Under the pieces are notes generated by a model. That model did no database searches. It had not been told where the DNA came from and saw only the letters and a program-made list of their open reading frames with translations. A stretch of 64,000 bases of DNA from Spirosoma fluviale (GTDB lineage: Bacteria; Bacteroidota; Bacteroidia; Cytophagales; Spirosomataceae): the NCBI GenBank assembly GCA_945883625.1, contig CAMCXW010000006.1, positions 1-64,000 on the forward strand, given 5' to 3'. The first letter of the stretch is position 1. The number at the start of each line of letters is the position of its first letter. Shown here piece by piece: positions 30,778 to 40,898 of this stretch. The position numbers were made by a program, and so were the translations under genes.

Positions 30778-30939
30778 CATGTGGCAAAAATACAATCAAA
30801 ATCTGTCGAAAATGGTAAATTTCTACTATTAAAAAGTATATTTTAGGAAAAGTTTTAAAAAATCAGAAATTCGATTCCGATAATCAAAAATTAAGTTTTA
30901 AATTATTTCATTATCAAGCATTTGCACGATTTTTAGCCT

Positions 30940-32370
30940 ATGAATTTTTCATTTAACAACTACGATGCGGAAGGATTTTTTGATGAAATGTTCACTCCTG
31001 AAGGTCAAGTCCGCGAAGGATATACCCATTTCAAAGATCGCGTAGAGCAATTAACCCAAGAGGAATTTACAAGACGACAGCAATCTGCTGAACGAGCGCT
31101 CATGGCGATGGGGATCACGTTCAATGTTTACTCAGAAAACGAGGGAACGGAGCGAATTATGCCGGTAGATATTATACCGCGGATCGTGGAAGCCAAGGAA
31201 TGGGAAAAGATTGAAAAGGGGCTTATTCAACGTATTACGGCATTAAATTTGTTCTTAAATGATATTTATTCGGATCAAAAAATCATCAAGGATGGAATAA
31301 TTCCTGCGGAGGTGATCGAGTCATCTAAAGACTTTTTAAGACCTTGTATAGGTATTAAACCGGCTAAAAATATTTACATACATATTACAGGAACCGATTT
31401 AATCCGTGGTGCAGATGGGGAATACATGATTTTGGAAGATAATTTGCGTTGTCCATCAGGTGTATCTTACATGATGGAAAATCGCGAATTACTCAAGCAA
31501 ACTTTCCCTGAGGTCGTTGCCAAAACACAGATTAGACCGATATCGGATTATCCGCATAAATTACTTGAGATGCTGCGGTTTATCAGCGATCGACCAGAAC
31601 CAACGGTGGTGGTTTTGACGCCTGGAATTTACAATTCGGCTTATTTTGAGCATTCGTATTTGGCCCAACAAATGGGTGTTGAGTTAGTGGATGCGCGCGA
31701 TTTAGTTGTTCATGAGGGCTATGTCAAAATGCGGACAACGAAAGGATTTAAGATTGTGGACGTGATATACCGTCGGATCGATGATACATTTTTAGATCCT
31801 TTGGCATTTAATCCAGATTCAATGATCGGAATTCCAGGAATTTTTGAGGTCTATAAAAATGGAAAAGTAGCGATTGCCAATGCCCCAGGAACGGGTGTAG
31901 CTGATGATAAGGTGATTTACGCATACGTACCGCGAATCATCAAATACTATTTGAACGAGGAGCCCATCATTAAAAATGTCAAAACCTACATTTGCTCAGA
32001 AGAGGATGACCGCAACTATGTGTTGGCAAATATTGAAAAACTGGTTGTCAAAGAAGCCAATGAAGCAGGTGGCTATGGTATGTTGATTGGACCTAAATCT
32101 ACGAGAGAAGAACAAGAAAAATTCAAAGCCTTGATTTTGAGCAACCCACGAAATTACATTGCCCAACCGACCATCTCCTTATCCCGCGTACCTTGTTTGA
32201 TCGATGATCATGCCGAAGGGCGGCACGTAGACTTGCGGCCTTACATCCTTTATGGTGATGGGGTAAAGGTAATGCCGGGTGGATTGACGCGTGTGGCCTT
32301 ACGAAAGGATTCGCTGGTGGTTAACTCTTCACAGGGTGGTGGGTCGAAAGATACGTGGGTGCTTTATTAG
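30940..32370 (+). CDS. Circularly permuted type 2 ATP-grasp protein
   Basis: LNLFLNDIYSDQKIIKDGIIP, GADGEYMILEDNLRCPSGVSYMMENR, LRPYILYGDGVKVMPGGLTRVAL. Confidence 0.93.
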   Translation: MNFSFNNYDAEGFFDEMFTPEGQVREGYTHFKDRVEQLTQEEFTRRQQSAERALMAMGITFNVYSENEGTERIMPVDIIPRIVEAKEWEKIEKGLIQRITALNLFLNDIYSDQKIIKDGIIPAEVIESSKDFLRPCIGIKPAKNIYIHITGTDLIRGADGEYMILEDNLRCPSGVSYMMENRELLKQTFPEVVAKTQIRPISDYPHKLLEMLRFISDRPEPTVVVLTPGIYNSAYFEHSYLAQQMGVELVDARDLVVHEGYVKMRTTKGFKIVDVIYRRIDDTFLDPLAFNPDSMIGIPGIFEVYKNGKVAIANAPGTGVADDKVIYAYVPRIIKYYLNEEPIIKNVKTYICSEEDDRNYVLANIEKLVVKEANEAGGYGMLIGPKSTREEQEKFKALILSNPRNYIAQPTISLSRVPCLIDDHAEGRHVDLRPYILYGDGVKVMPGGLTRVALRKDSLVVNSSQGGGSKDTWVLY

Positions 32371-32394
32371 ACGCTGGACGTTAGACGTTAGACC
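32366..32394 (+). repeat. Heptamer array downstream of the ATP-grasp gene
   Basis: TTAGACG CTGGACG TTAGACG TTAGAC; the first heptamer contains the TAG stop. Confidence 0.87.
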
Positions 32395-32564
32395 CTTTGG
32401 CAAACCTTTAGGGATTGCCAAAGTTTGAGGCGTTTTTCACGCCGATTGTTATTTAAAGACGGTGGAAGTTAGACGTTAGACCCTTTGGCAAACCTTCGGG
32501 GATTGCCAAAGTTTGAGGAGTTTTTCACGCCGATTGTTATTTAAAGACGGTGGAAGTTAGACGT
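32380..32564. repeat. 88-bp tandem duplication (two full units plus partial third) carrying heptamers and a hairpin
   Basis: Units 32380-32467 and 32468-32555 differ at 3 positions; partial third GTTAGACGT at 32556; each unit has stem CTTTGGCAA/TTGCCAAAG. Confidence 0.95.
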
Positions 32565-32581
32565 TAGTCACTTGGATAAAA

Positions 32582-32621
32582 AGTCTAAAGTCTGACGTCT
32601 AGGGTCTAGCGTCTGACTTCT
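32582..32621 (-). repeat. Heptamer array downstream of lysA
   Basis: Reverse strand reads GTCAGACG CTAGACC CTAGACG TCAGACT TTAGACT. Confidence 0.85.
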
Positions 32622-32624
32622 ATT

Positions 32625-33860
32625 TTACATTTCTTGACTACGCAACAAATCCGCTAAGGTCTCACGCTTGCGTACAAGACGAGCAACTCCGCCATCCACT
32701 AAGACCTCTGCAGGCAGAAAACGTGCATTGTAATGCGAAGCCATCGTAAAACCATATGCACCGGCATTAGCCATGGCGATGATATCCCCCTCTTTCACCT
32801 CATTCAATAAGCGCTCATCTTGCTTACCCTTGATATCAAATGAAAAGGTATCCGTTTCACAAATATAACCTGTTACCCTATATGATTCTTGTTTCGACGT
32901 ATCTTGGTTTGATGCATTAAAAATATAGTGATACGAACCGTACATCATCGGACGAATCAAGTGATTCAAACCGGAGTTTATTCCAATAAACGTTTTCACT
33001 GGGTCGCGTTTCACCACATTCGTTTCCGTCAAAAAAGTTCCTGACTCACTCACTAAAAACTTCCCTGGCTCTACCCAAAGGCGTAATTGCCGACCGTATT
33101 TTTGGCAAAAAGTGCGAAAGGCATTGCTCATGATGAGACCAACTTCCTTCATGTTCACTCCTGGATCTTCCGGTGAATACGGAACTTTGAATCCACCACC
33201 CAAATCAATTATTTGCAAATCCTTGAAGTCATACGCAAAATCAAAAAGCGCTGATGCAGCCTGCTCGAACGTTTTTCCATCCTTAATATCCGATCCGGTA
33301 TGTTGGTGCAACCCAATCACCTCCATCTTATACTTCGCAACAATCGCTAAAATCTCAGCCTTTTGATGAATTGAAATTCCAAATTTTGATTCCGGATGCG
33401 CCGTCATAATCTTTTCATTTCCTCCACCAAAAACGTGTGGCTTAATGCGAATTAAACAAGGTTGAGACGAACCATACATCGCACCAAACTTTTCTAAAAC
33501 CGACAAATTATCCAAATTGACAATAGCTCCCTTTGAAACCGCATATTCAATCTCTGAAAAATGAACCCCAGATGGCGTAAATGTAATCGAAGAACCCACA
33601 TAACCCGCAATCAATCCCATCTCCAATTCTTGTGGTGAAACCACATCCATATCAACACCATTTTCACGCATCAAGCGTAAAATAGACAAATTCGTGTTCG
33701 CCTTAACAGCGTATTTTATCGTCAAGTCAATTCCCTCAAAAGCCGCTCTTAAAACCGAGATTTTTTCCCTAATTTTGTCGGCATCGTAGACGTACAATGG
33801 CGTACCAAATTCTTTGGCCAAATCTGTTAACGGTATGTTCTGAATTGAATAATAAGCCAT
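32625..33860 (-). CDS. lysA: Diaminopimelate decarboxylase
   Basis: YAVKANTNLSILRLM, GLHQHTGSDIKDG, IDLGGGFKVPY, CETDTFS. Confidence 0.94.
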   Translation of the reverse strand: MAYYSIQNIPLTDLAKEFGTPLYVYDADKIREKISVLRAAFEGIDLTIKYAVKANTNLSILRLMRENGVDMDVVSPQELEMGLIAGYVGSSITFTPSGVHFSEIEYAVSKGAIVNLDNLSVLEKFGAMYGSSQPCLIRIKPHVFGGGNEKIMTAHPESKFGISIHQKAEILAIVAKYKMEVIGLHQHTGSDIKDGKTFEQAASALFDFAYDFKDLQIIDLGGGFKVPYSPEDPGVNMKEVGLIMSNAFRTFCQKYGRQLRLWVEPGKFLVSESGTFLTETNVVKRDPVKTFIGINSGLNHLIRPMMYGSYHYIFNASNQDTSKQESYRVTGYICETDTFSFDIKGKQDERLLNEVKEGDIIAMANAGAYGFTMASHYNARFLPAEVLVDGGVARLVRKRETLADLLRSQEM

Positions 33861-33899
33861 AGGGAAAATTTAAGCCATAAAGATACTAATCTAACAAAT

Positions 33900-34100
33900 A
33901 TGAAAAGCATATTTATTGCCTTATTACTGTTTGCGCCTTTATTCCTTTCCGCTCAGAGAAAAAGTGGCCCTATGCACGGGGGCGCTAACTTGAAAGAGGT
34001 GCTTATTTGGTTGCAAACCAAACAAGCTGCGACCGTACATATTCAATACCATGAAATAGGCGATCAAATAATCCATAAAACGGATCCCATTCGTTCCTAA
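33900..34100 (+). pseudogene. 66-aa remnant resembling the N-terminus of PhoD-like alkaline phosphatases (or a short secreted protein)
   Basis: Signal peptide MKSIFIALLLFAPLFLSAQ then SGPMHGGANLKEVLIWLQTKQAATVHIQYHE, resembling the SGPMLGxxxMKEVLLWVQT N-terminus of that family; ends abruptly 30 bp before the next gene. Confidence 0.5.
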
Positions 34101-34130
34101 AAAGCAATAAAATTCACTGAATAAAATAAC

Positions 34131-34568
34131 ATGGAAGTACTATTAAACCGATTAGATCAAGATTTTCACTTTGAGGCCACAGGCTCCTCGCCCATTTCGG
34201 TACACATCGATGCAGCGGAGGGAATTGGCGGGCATAACGCAGGTGCGCGTCCCATGGAACTTATATTGATGGGACTAGGTGGTTGCACCGCTATCGATGT
34301 CATTCTGATCTTAAAAAAGCAACGTCAGGTGGTCGATGATTTCCAAATTCGCGTACAAGGTGATCGTGAGAAAATCGAAGGAACAGAGATGATGCCATTT
34401 AGAAAAATCAATATCCAATTTGAATTGCAGGGTGACATAGATGGTAATAAAGCTGAAAGAGCAATTCAAATGTCCATGGATAAATACTGCTCCGCAACAG
34501 CGCAGTTGGCACCAAGCGCTACCATCACCCATTCATTACTTTTAAACGGACTTAAATTCGAAGCCTAA
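34131..34568 (+). CDS. OsmC family protein
   Basis: [41 protein letters not shown]. Confidence 0.92.
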   Translation: MEVLLNRLDQDFHFEATGSSPISVHIDAAEGIGGHNAGARPMELILMGLGGCTAIDVILILKKQRQVVDDFQIRVQGDREKIEGTEMMPFRKINIQFELQGDIDGNKAERAIQMSMDKYCSATAQLAPSATITHSLLLNGLKFEA

Positions 34569-35362
34569 TGCAAGTATATTTAGATTTATTAACCCATATC
34601 AAACAAAACGGAACCTTCAAATCCGACCGAACAGGAACGGGGACAACCAGTGTTTTTGGTTACCAAATGCGCTTTAATTTGGCTGAAGGCTTCCCACTCG
34701 TCACCACAAAAAAAACACATTTAAAATCTATCATTCACGAATTACTTTGGTTCTTAAAAGGAGAAACAAATATTGCTTACCTAAAAGAACACAGCGTTCG
34801 TATTTGGGATGAATGGGCAGACGAGAATGGTGATTTAGGCCCAGTCTACGGAAAGCAATGGCGCTCTTGGGAAGGCGCTGATGGCCAAGTAATTGACCAA
34901 ATAAAAGAAGTGATTCACACGCTAAAAACGAATCCGGATTCACGCCGCATTATCGTAAGTGCGTGGAATGTGGCCGAATTACCTAAAATGGCGCTGATGC
35001 CGTGCCATGCTTTTTTTCAGTTTTATGTGGCTGATGGCAAACTTTCGTGTCAGTTATACCAGCGATCAGCAGATGTATTCTTAGGTGTTCCCTTCAACAT
35101 TGCCTCATATGCATTATTGACGATGATGGTTGCTCAGGTATGTGAGTTGGGGCTTGGCGATTTCGTTTGGACCGGTGGCGACACACATCTATACAGCAAT
35201 CACATGGAACAGGTGGAAATACAATTGAGCCGAAGCCCTCGCCCTTTGCCGACTATGCACCTTAACCCAGCCAAAAAAGATATTTTTGATTTCGTATTTG
35301 AAGACTTCTCACTGGAAGGTTACGATCCACATCCGGGGATTAAAGCGCCAGTAGCAATATAG
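34568..35362 (+). CDS. thyA: Thymidylate synthase
   Basis: [50 protein letters not shown]. Confidence 0.98.
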   Translation: MQVYLDLLTHIKQNGTFKSDRTGTGTTSVFGYQMRFNLAEGFPLVTTKKTHLKSIIHELLWFLKGETNIAYLKEHSVRIWDEWADENGDLGPVYGKQWRSWEGADGQVIDQIKEVIHTLKTNPDSRRIIVSAWNVAELPKMALMPCHAFFQFYVADGKLSCQLYQRSADVFLGVPFNIASYALLTMMVAQVCELGLGDFVWTGGDTHLYSNHMEQVEIQLSRSPRPLPTMHLNPAKKDIFDFVFEDFSLEGYDPHPGIKAPVAI

Positions 35363-35392
35363 ACTCTAGACGTTAGACTTTAGACGCTAGTC
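35360..35392 (+). repeat. Heptamer array downstream of thyA
   Basis: ATAGACT CTAGACG TTAGACT TTAGACG CTAG; contains the thyA TAG stop. Confidence 0.87.
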
Positions 35393-35417
35393 ATTGTTTG
35401 TTTCTATATGAAATTAA

Positions 35418-35452
35418 CTCTAACGTCTAAAGTCCAGAGTCTAACGTCTAAC
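35418..35452 (-). repeat. Heptamer array downstream of the SurA-like gene
   Basis: Reverse strand reads GTTAGACG TTAGACT CTGGACT TTAGACG TTAGAG. Confidence 0.87.
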
Positions 35453-35455
35453 CTC

Positions 35456-36817
35456 TTACCTCTCTATAACGCTCCCCTCCAGCACCTTACAATCCTTGTA
35501 CTCGTCATCGATGAAAATAAAGACATCATCTTTGGCTTTAACAAACCACTTTTCAATGACATCATTCTTCTTTTGCGTTAACGCAATGCCAGAAATTTTT
35601 TGATAATCATCCGTTAAGTTGGCAAAATGCGGCGGATATTTCGCCTTGAAATACAAAATACGCATAGCACTTCGGCCATCTTCTGTTCGATAAGGAATTG
35701 GCTTAGAAATAGTGCCCACCGACATTGAATCAATTGAGAAATACAAACCCGGTTCCATCGTTCCATCAAAAGGCATGCGCGTCGAACGAGAAGCCATGTC
35801 AATTAAAAGTCCGCCAGCGTCTTGTGTCAACTTATCTTCGGACACACTACGAGCCGCTTTATCAAACGAAATAGAATCACGTTGAATCAGAATGCGCAAA
35901 CTATCTAGAAAACGAGTTGGCTCCGTCACATCTAATTTTTGATAATCAGGACGCAATAAAATATGACGCGCTTGATATTCCTGTCCACGAATAGCTAATA
36001 ATTGAATCAAGTGAAAACCAAATTCACTTTCTACTACATCCGACATTTGATTTGGTTTCAACTTCAAGGCTGCAGCCTCAAAAGGAGCTACCATCTGACC
36101 ACGTTTTGAAAACCCTAAATCACCCCCTCGCTTACCACTTCCTAAGTCTTCCGAGTATAATTTGGCCAATTCCTCGAAGGCCTCCCCTTTCTCCACGCGC
36201 TTTTTGTAATCCAATAATTTACCCACCAACTCATCCTTTTGAAATTTATTTGGCTGCGCTAATCGAACGATATGACCAATCTCTACCTCTGAAGGCAAAT
36301 AAGGCAACGAATCCGAAGGAATACGCTTAAAAAACTTCTCTACCTCTTTCGGCGTAATCCGAACATCATCCGTGATCTTTTCTTGCATTTTACGACCTGT
36401 CAATTGCTCCTTTAAGGAGATGCGTAAATCTTCCTTCAAGGTTACAATTGGCTTACCAAAAGCCTCAACAATATTTTTTGCCGAACCATATTGTTGCTCC
36501 ATTTGCTCCATTCGCGTGTTCATCTCTATCTCAATTCGCTTATCATCCACGATCACAGAGTCAATTTCAGCTTTGGCCAACATTAATTTATTGACAACCA
36601 AACCTTCTAAAATTTGACAACGATTGGGGGTATTCGCCTGGCCACTCGTTTGATATTGCACATACTGCTGTTCTACCTCCGAACGCAAAATGTAGTAGTT
36701 GTCTACTTTGCCAATAATTTTATCCAAAACCGGGCCCCGTTCCGTAACCTCCTGCGCAAAAGAAATTTGCGTTAAAGCCAATAAACCCAAACAACATACT
36801 AAATTTCTCAATTTCAT
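35456..36817 (-). CDS. SurA-like periplasmic peptidylprolyl isomerase
   Basis: Signal peptide, SurA N-domain (DKIIGKVDNYYILRSEVEQQY), PpiC repeats (YSEDLGSGKRGGDLGFSKRGQMVAPFE...FGFHLIQ). Confidence 0.9.
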   Translation of the reverse strand: MKLRNLVCCLGLLALTQISFAQEVTERGPVLDKIIGKVDNYYILRSEVEQQYVQYQTSGQANTPNRCQILEGLVVNKLMLAKAEIDSVIVDDKRIEIEMNTRMEQMEQQYGSAKNIVEAFGKPIVTLKEDLRISLKEQLTGRKMQEKITDDVRITPKEVEKFFKRIPSDSLPYLPSEVEIGHIVRLAQPNKFQKDELVGKLLDYKKRVEKGEAFEELAKLYSEDLGSGKRGGDLGFSKRGQMVAPFEAAALKLKPNQMSDVVESEFGFHLIQLLAIRGQEYQARHILLRPDYQKLDVTEPTRFLDSLRILIQRDSISFDKAARSVSEDKLTQDAGGLLIDMASRSTRMPFDGTMEPGLYFSIDSMSVGTISKPIPYRTEDGRSAMRILYFKAKYPPHFANLTDDYQKISGIALTQKKNDVIEKWFVKAKDDVFIFIDDEYKDCKVLEGSVIER

Positions 36818-36832
36818 ATCTTTTATTTTTAC

Positions 36833-39076
36833 TTAATTCATCAAACGATTCAACTCCTCCAAATCTAGCTGAACAGGGAATTTTTGCTTCAAAGCCGCCA
36901 ACCAATCACGCTCTAACTGCGCTTGTAGCCCACGAATCACCGAACTCCGCGACTCGTCAAAACGCTTCAAACGTTCCGGTTCTATCCGACTAATTTCAAT
37001 ATAAACCTGACGTCCTTCTACCTCCAACGTTTTTTTACTCACCTCCCACGGCATCGAATCCAATAATGGCTGTTGGCCCCTCACATACATCCCCTCCTCG
37101 GCCACCAATGCCATAGGTTTTACAGCATTAAACCGCTTCACGACATCTTCCATTGATTGCGAAAAAAACCGAAACGAAACGCGCGCATTTTTAACCCTAT
37201 CCGTTTTTGATAAAGGCTTTAAACTACCCTCCATTTTCTCAATAATCCGAGTCGAAGCAATACCCTTTTTCATCAAGTATTTAACCAACACATTTACGCG
37301 CGCATCCGATAACGAATCTGACTCACTCGCATCCTGATGCCCCGAAATCTCGACAATATAATCCCTATTCTTCGCCAACAATAAAAACAACTCCTGCTGA
37401 ATCTTATTCATGCCATCCGAAATCTCTACTTTTCCGAGCCCAAAAGTAACATCTGGTAATCGTTTATTCATCAAATAAGGCGCCTGTTTAACTAAATCTA
37501 AAGCATCTGCTAAAGTCTTTGGAGTATCTGCACTAACTATTTTAGCCTGCGCGCGTACAGGCAAGGTATATTCTGGAGCATGCACCATAAAGTATTTTTG
37601 CTGATTCAACGAATCTAAAGATGGCTCGTAAATCTCGCGCTCCACAATTTTACTAAACATAGAACCCTCATAAAATTCCTTCATTTGCTCCTGAAATGCT
37701 GGATATTTTGTCTCCAAATGTTGCTCCTCAACCGTCATGGTGTGATTATCCACAAATTCTTCTAAATACACAAGCTCAGGTACAGATGGCAAATAACCCA
37801 AAGCCTTCAACTTTCTTTTTTGTTGAGCTATGATAAATGTGTAAAAATCTTGAACGGTCCAACTGTTTTGCCCAATCTGCACCAAAGGCATTTTTAAATA
37901 ATATTCATCCCCTACCCGGTCCTGTGCAAAACGCTCCAAAGCTATCTTTTTCGCTGCCTCTACAATGACCACCTGGTTTTCCGTCCGCAGACGCGCCATA
38001 AAGGACCGACGAATCATCGCAATACGCTCCGGATCTGTCATGACTTTCTGACGAATATATTCCGCCATTTCCTCATAACTCAATAAAGGCTTTTTGTCTA
38101 ATAATTTGAAAATTTGCCAACCTAAATTTGTTCGAATTGGAATCGTAACATCACCTAGACGCTGGATCGAAAACAATTGATTTTGCAATTCCTCACTCAA
38201 GTCCGACGAATAATACCACCGGCGCAACTCGCCACCTCGACCCTTGGAATATGGATCCTCCGAATAATTCTTACAAATTAACTCGAACGAATCATCCCCC
38301 TTTTCTAAATATTTCTGAACCTGCTCAATCCGATTCTTTGCTTCAACTTGCAAATTTGTAGCCGCATTGACAGGAATAGAAACTAAGATATGTGCCAACC
38401 GGATTTTTCCCTGATTCGGGCGAATCGCAATTACTTTGACAAGATGATATCCCGTTTCCGTACGAACAATAGGCGATACACCGTCTACCTCCAACCCATA
38501 AACCGCATTTTCTAAGGCATACTGTAATTGTAAACTCGTCACAAAACCAAGTGATCCACCCTTGACAGCCGACAAATCATCTTCCGAAAATTTCTTTGCT
38601 AACGCATCAAAAGCTTCGCCAGCCAATAGCTTCGTACGAATATTGTTAATTTTCTGATAAGCCAATAACGTGTCTGCAGCAGATGGATTAGAAGGAACTT
38701 TGACCAGAATATGCGCAATCTGTTTTTCGAATTTCAAACGAGTATAGGCCTCGCGAACTAACGTTTCCGTCTTCTCATTATCGATCAAATATGGACTCGC
38801 TAATTCTTTTCGAAAACTTTGATACTCATCTTGAAAACCAGGTGTATTGGCAATTTTTGCTTCCTCGGCGGCCACCAACTTAAGTTGATAATCAATGTAG
38901 TCCGACAAAAATTTCTGTTTATTATCCGCTTTGATGCTATCGCTTTCTAGCAGCTTTCGGTAATCATTCACAAACGATTTCGATGAAATCTTCTTCGAAC
39001 CCAAGGTAATGGGGAATTCGACCTGACCAACCGCAGTTAAGGAAACCAATAAAAAAAAGATAATACCTCGAATCAT
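36833..39076 (-). CDS. PpiC-type peptidylprolyl isomerase with OmpA-like segment
   Basis: Two parvulin domains (HILVKVPSNPSAADT...GGSLGFVTSLQ; HILVSIPVNAATN...GGELRRWYYSSDL) followed by an OmpA-like block (DYIVEISGHQDASESDSLSDARVNVLVKYLMKKGIASTRI); start trimmed to MIRGII. Confidence 0.83.
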   Translation of the reverse strand: MIRGIIFFLLVSLTAVGQVEFPITLGSKKISSKSFVNDYRKLLESDSIKADNKQKFLSDYIDYQLKLVAAEEAKIANTPGFQDEYQSFRKELASPYLIDNEKTETLVREAYTRLKFEKQIAHILVKVPSNPSAADTLLAYQKINNIRTKLLAGEAFDALAKKFSEDDLSAVKGGSLGFVTSLQLQYALENAVYGLEVDGVSPIVRTETGYHLVKVIAIRPNQGKIRLAHILVSIPVNAATNLQVEAKNRIEQVQKYLEKGDDSFELICKNYSEDPYSKGRGGELRRWYYSSDLSEELQNQLFSIQRLGDVTIPIRTNLGWQIFKLLDKKPLLSYEEMAEYIRQKVMTDPERIAMIRRSFMARLRTENQVVIVEAAKKIALERFAQDRVGDEYYLKMPLVQIGQNSWTVQDFYTFIIAQQKRKLKALGYLPSVPELVYLEEFVDNHTMTVEEQHLETKYPAFQEQMKEFYEGSMFSKIVEREIYEPSLDSLNQQKYFMVHAPEYTLPVRAQAKIVSADTPKTLADALDLVKQAPYLMNKRLPDVTFGLGKVEISDGMNKIQQELFLLLAKNRDYIVEISGHQDASESDSLSDARVNVLVKYLMKKGIASTRIIEKMEGSLKPLSKTDRVKNARVSFRFFSQSMEDVVKRFNAVKPMALVAEEGMYVRGQQPLLDSMPWEVSKKTLEVEGRQVYIEISRIEPERLKRFDESRSSVIRGLQAQLERDWLAALKQKFPVQLDLEELNRLMN

Positions 39077-39149
39077 ATTTATTATTACACGTCTTGACAA
39101 ACTAATTTTCAAGGCAACAAAATTACGCATATTTAACCAATAAATAGAG

Positions 39150-39854
39150 CTAACGGAGCGAATCATTCACACGAATCTCATACGCAAATCCATATTGATA
39201 CGCCCCAAAACCACGCTTACCGCCTTTCCAAGTGCCACGTTTGAAACGTACCGAGTTCCCTTTGGTCATAGTTGAATAATCCCATTGCACCTCCGAAACA
39301 CCTAACAAATCCTTTACATCTCGTTTTGCCCACCAATCTAATCCCACGGATCCAAGACGGGCACCCCAAATAAACCAACTCAAGGGATTGGAAAAACTAC
39401 TCCATTCCAGTAAGGTAATTGGAATTTGAACCAAACCACTAACTTGATTTAATTGGTGAACAAACGCCTGATCTTTTGAATAATCATCTAATTCCCAGAG
39501 GGAAACTTGAACACCCACGCGCTCACCCGGACGAATTACGACTGATTTTAATTGGACAGTATCCAAAGATATTTGTTGGCCCTGAGCCACAGAACCCACG
39601 TAAACCAATTTTGAACTTTCAGGAAATACCGTTTCTCCCACAATTCTGACTATTGCTATTTGCACCATTAACTCATCGCGCAAGGTGATATTTTCTTGTA
39701 AATCATGCGCCGTAATTGATTTTAAGTTAAGTTTAACTTCCTTTGCGAGAGGCTGAATTGGTACATCAACTGCTTGGTTTACAGGTAATTGACTTACGCT
39801 TTTGGCGCAAGACCAAAGAAATAGGACCGAAAAAAATACACGAATTAAACGCAT
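39150..39854 (-). CDS. Uncharacterised lipoprotein
   Basis: MRLIRVFFSVLFLWSCAKS lipobox; start trimmed. Confidence 0.6.
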   Translation of the reverse strand: MRLIRVFFSVLFLWSCAKSVSQLPVNQAVDVPIQPLAKEVKLNLKSITAHDLQENITLRDELMVQIAIVRIVGETVFPESSKLVYVGSVAQGQQISLDTVQLKSVVIRPGERVGVQVSLWELDDYSKDQAFVHQLNQVSGLVQIPITLLEWSSFSNPLSWFIWGARLGSVGLDWWAKRDVKDLLGVSEVQWDYSTMTKGNSVRFKRGTWKGGKRGFGAYQYGFAYEIRVNDSLR

Positions 39855-40897
39855 GCATTCGCTTGAGGTTCTTGCTGAGTTAAGCAATGAAAACTACCCT
39901 GCCCCCAAATAATATGTTTAGCCGAAAGACCAATAACGGTACGATCTGGAAATAATTGTGTCAATGTCTCCAAGGCAAAAGTATCTTGCCGACAATCAAA
40001 CGTAGGTACAATCACCCCCGCATTACAAATGTAGAAATTGGCATATGAACCTGGCGCCCGAAAATCATCAATCACCACCGGATCTGGCATCGGTATTTCA
40101 ACAATATTTAAAGGCTTGCCATTTAATAACCGCATTTCCTTTAATTCAGCTAGGTTTTGAGCCAAAACAGCATGGTTTTCGTCGTCCACCCGTGGTTCCA
40201 CCATCGCAATCACCGTGTTCGCATTCACAAATCGAACTGTATCATCAATGTGCCCATCTGTATCATCCCCTACAATTCCATCCGAAACCCATAAGACTTG
40301 TTGGACCCCATAAAAATCACAAAGATATTGTTCAATTTCCGCTTGACTTACATGCGGATTTCGGTTTGGATTCAGTAAACATGAACGAGAAGTCAATACG
40401 GTTCCGGCCCCATTAAAATCAACAGAACCACCCTCCATCACAATACCAGGACTTACGGAACGTAATCCTGTAGTTTGCGCAATGGCTTTGGGCGAGGCAT
40501 TATCATCCCCGTAAGGAGGATATTTTCCACCCCACGCATTGTATTCCCAATCAATAATCATGCGAGCATCGCTTGAATGATGAACCAAAAATGCTGGTCC
40601 ATGATCTCGGCACCACGCATCATTCGTTGGACGAATATGTAATCGAATCTGTTGAGGATCAATCCCATAAACAGGCAATTGACTTTGAATAAATGAAGCT
40701 AAAGTCGAATCATTCACCTGAATATTCACCAACTCACCCGTTGAAATCACGCGGATTAAATCAAAATACTCAGGATACATTTGGCCTAATTTATCCCCTT
40801 GCCAAGAATGATCATTATGTGGAAATGTGATCCAAGTAGCTACATGTGGATGCCATTCAGCTGGAAAATAAAATCCCTCTTCGCGTGGTGTAGACAT
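39845..40897 (-). CDS. Agmatine deiminase family protein
   Basis: NDAWCRDHGPAFLV, VMEGGSVDFNGAGTVLTSRSCLLNPNRN, GDDTDGHIDDTVRFV, GQGSFHCLTQQEP. Confidence 0.92.
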   Translation of the reverse strand: MSTPREEGFYFPAEWHPHVATWITFPHNDHSWQGDKLGQMYPEYFDLIRVISTGELVNIQVNDSTLASFIQSQLPVYGIDPQQIRLHIRPTNDAWCRDHGPAFLVHHSSDARMIIDWEYNAWGGKYPPYGDDNASPKAIAQTTGLRSVSPGIVMEGGSVDFNGAGTVLTSRSCLLNPNRNPHVSQAEIEQYLCDFYGVQQVLWVSDGIVGDDTDGHIDDTVRFVNANTVIAMVEPRVDDENHAVLAQNLAELKEMRLLNGKPLNIVEIPMPDPVVIDDFRAPGSYANFYICNAGVIVPTFDCRQDTFALETLTQLFPDRTVIGLSAKHIIWGQGSFHCLTQQEPQANACV

Positions 40898-40898
40898 A

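Noticed and set aside
35456-39854. SurA-like/PpiC/lipoprotein cluster as a type IX secretion locus
   Set aside because: No Por/Gld/Spr signature proteins in the cluster; only general envelope chaperone functions are supported.
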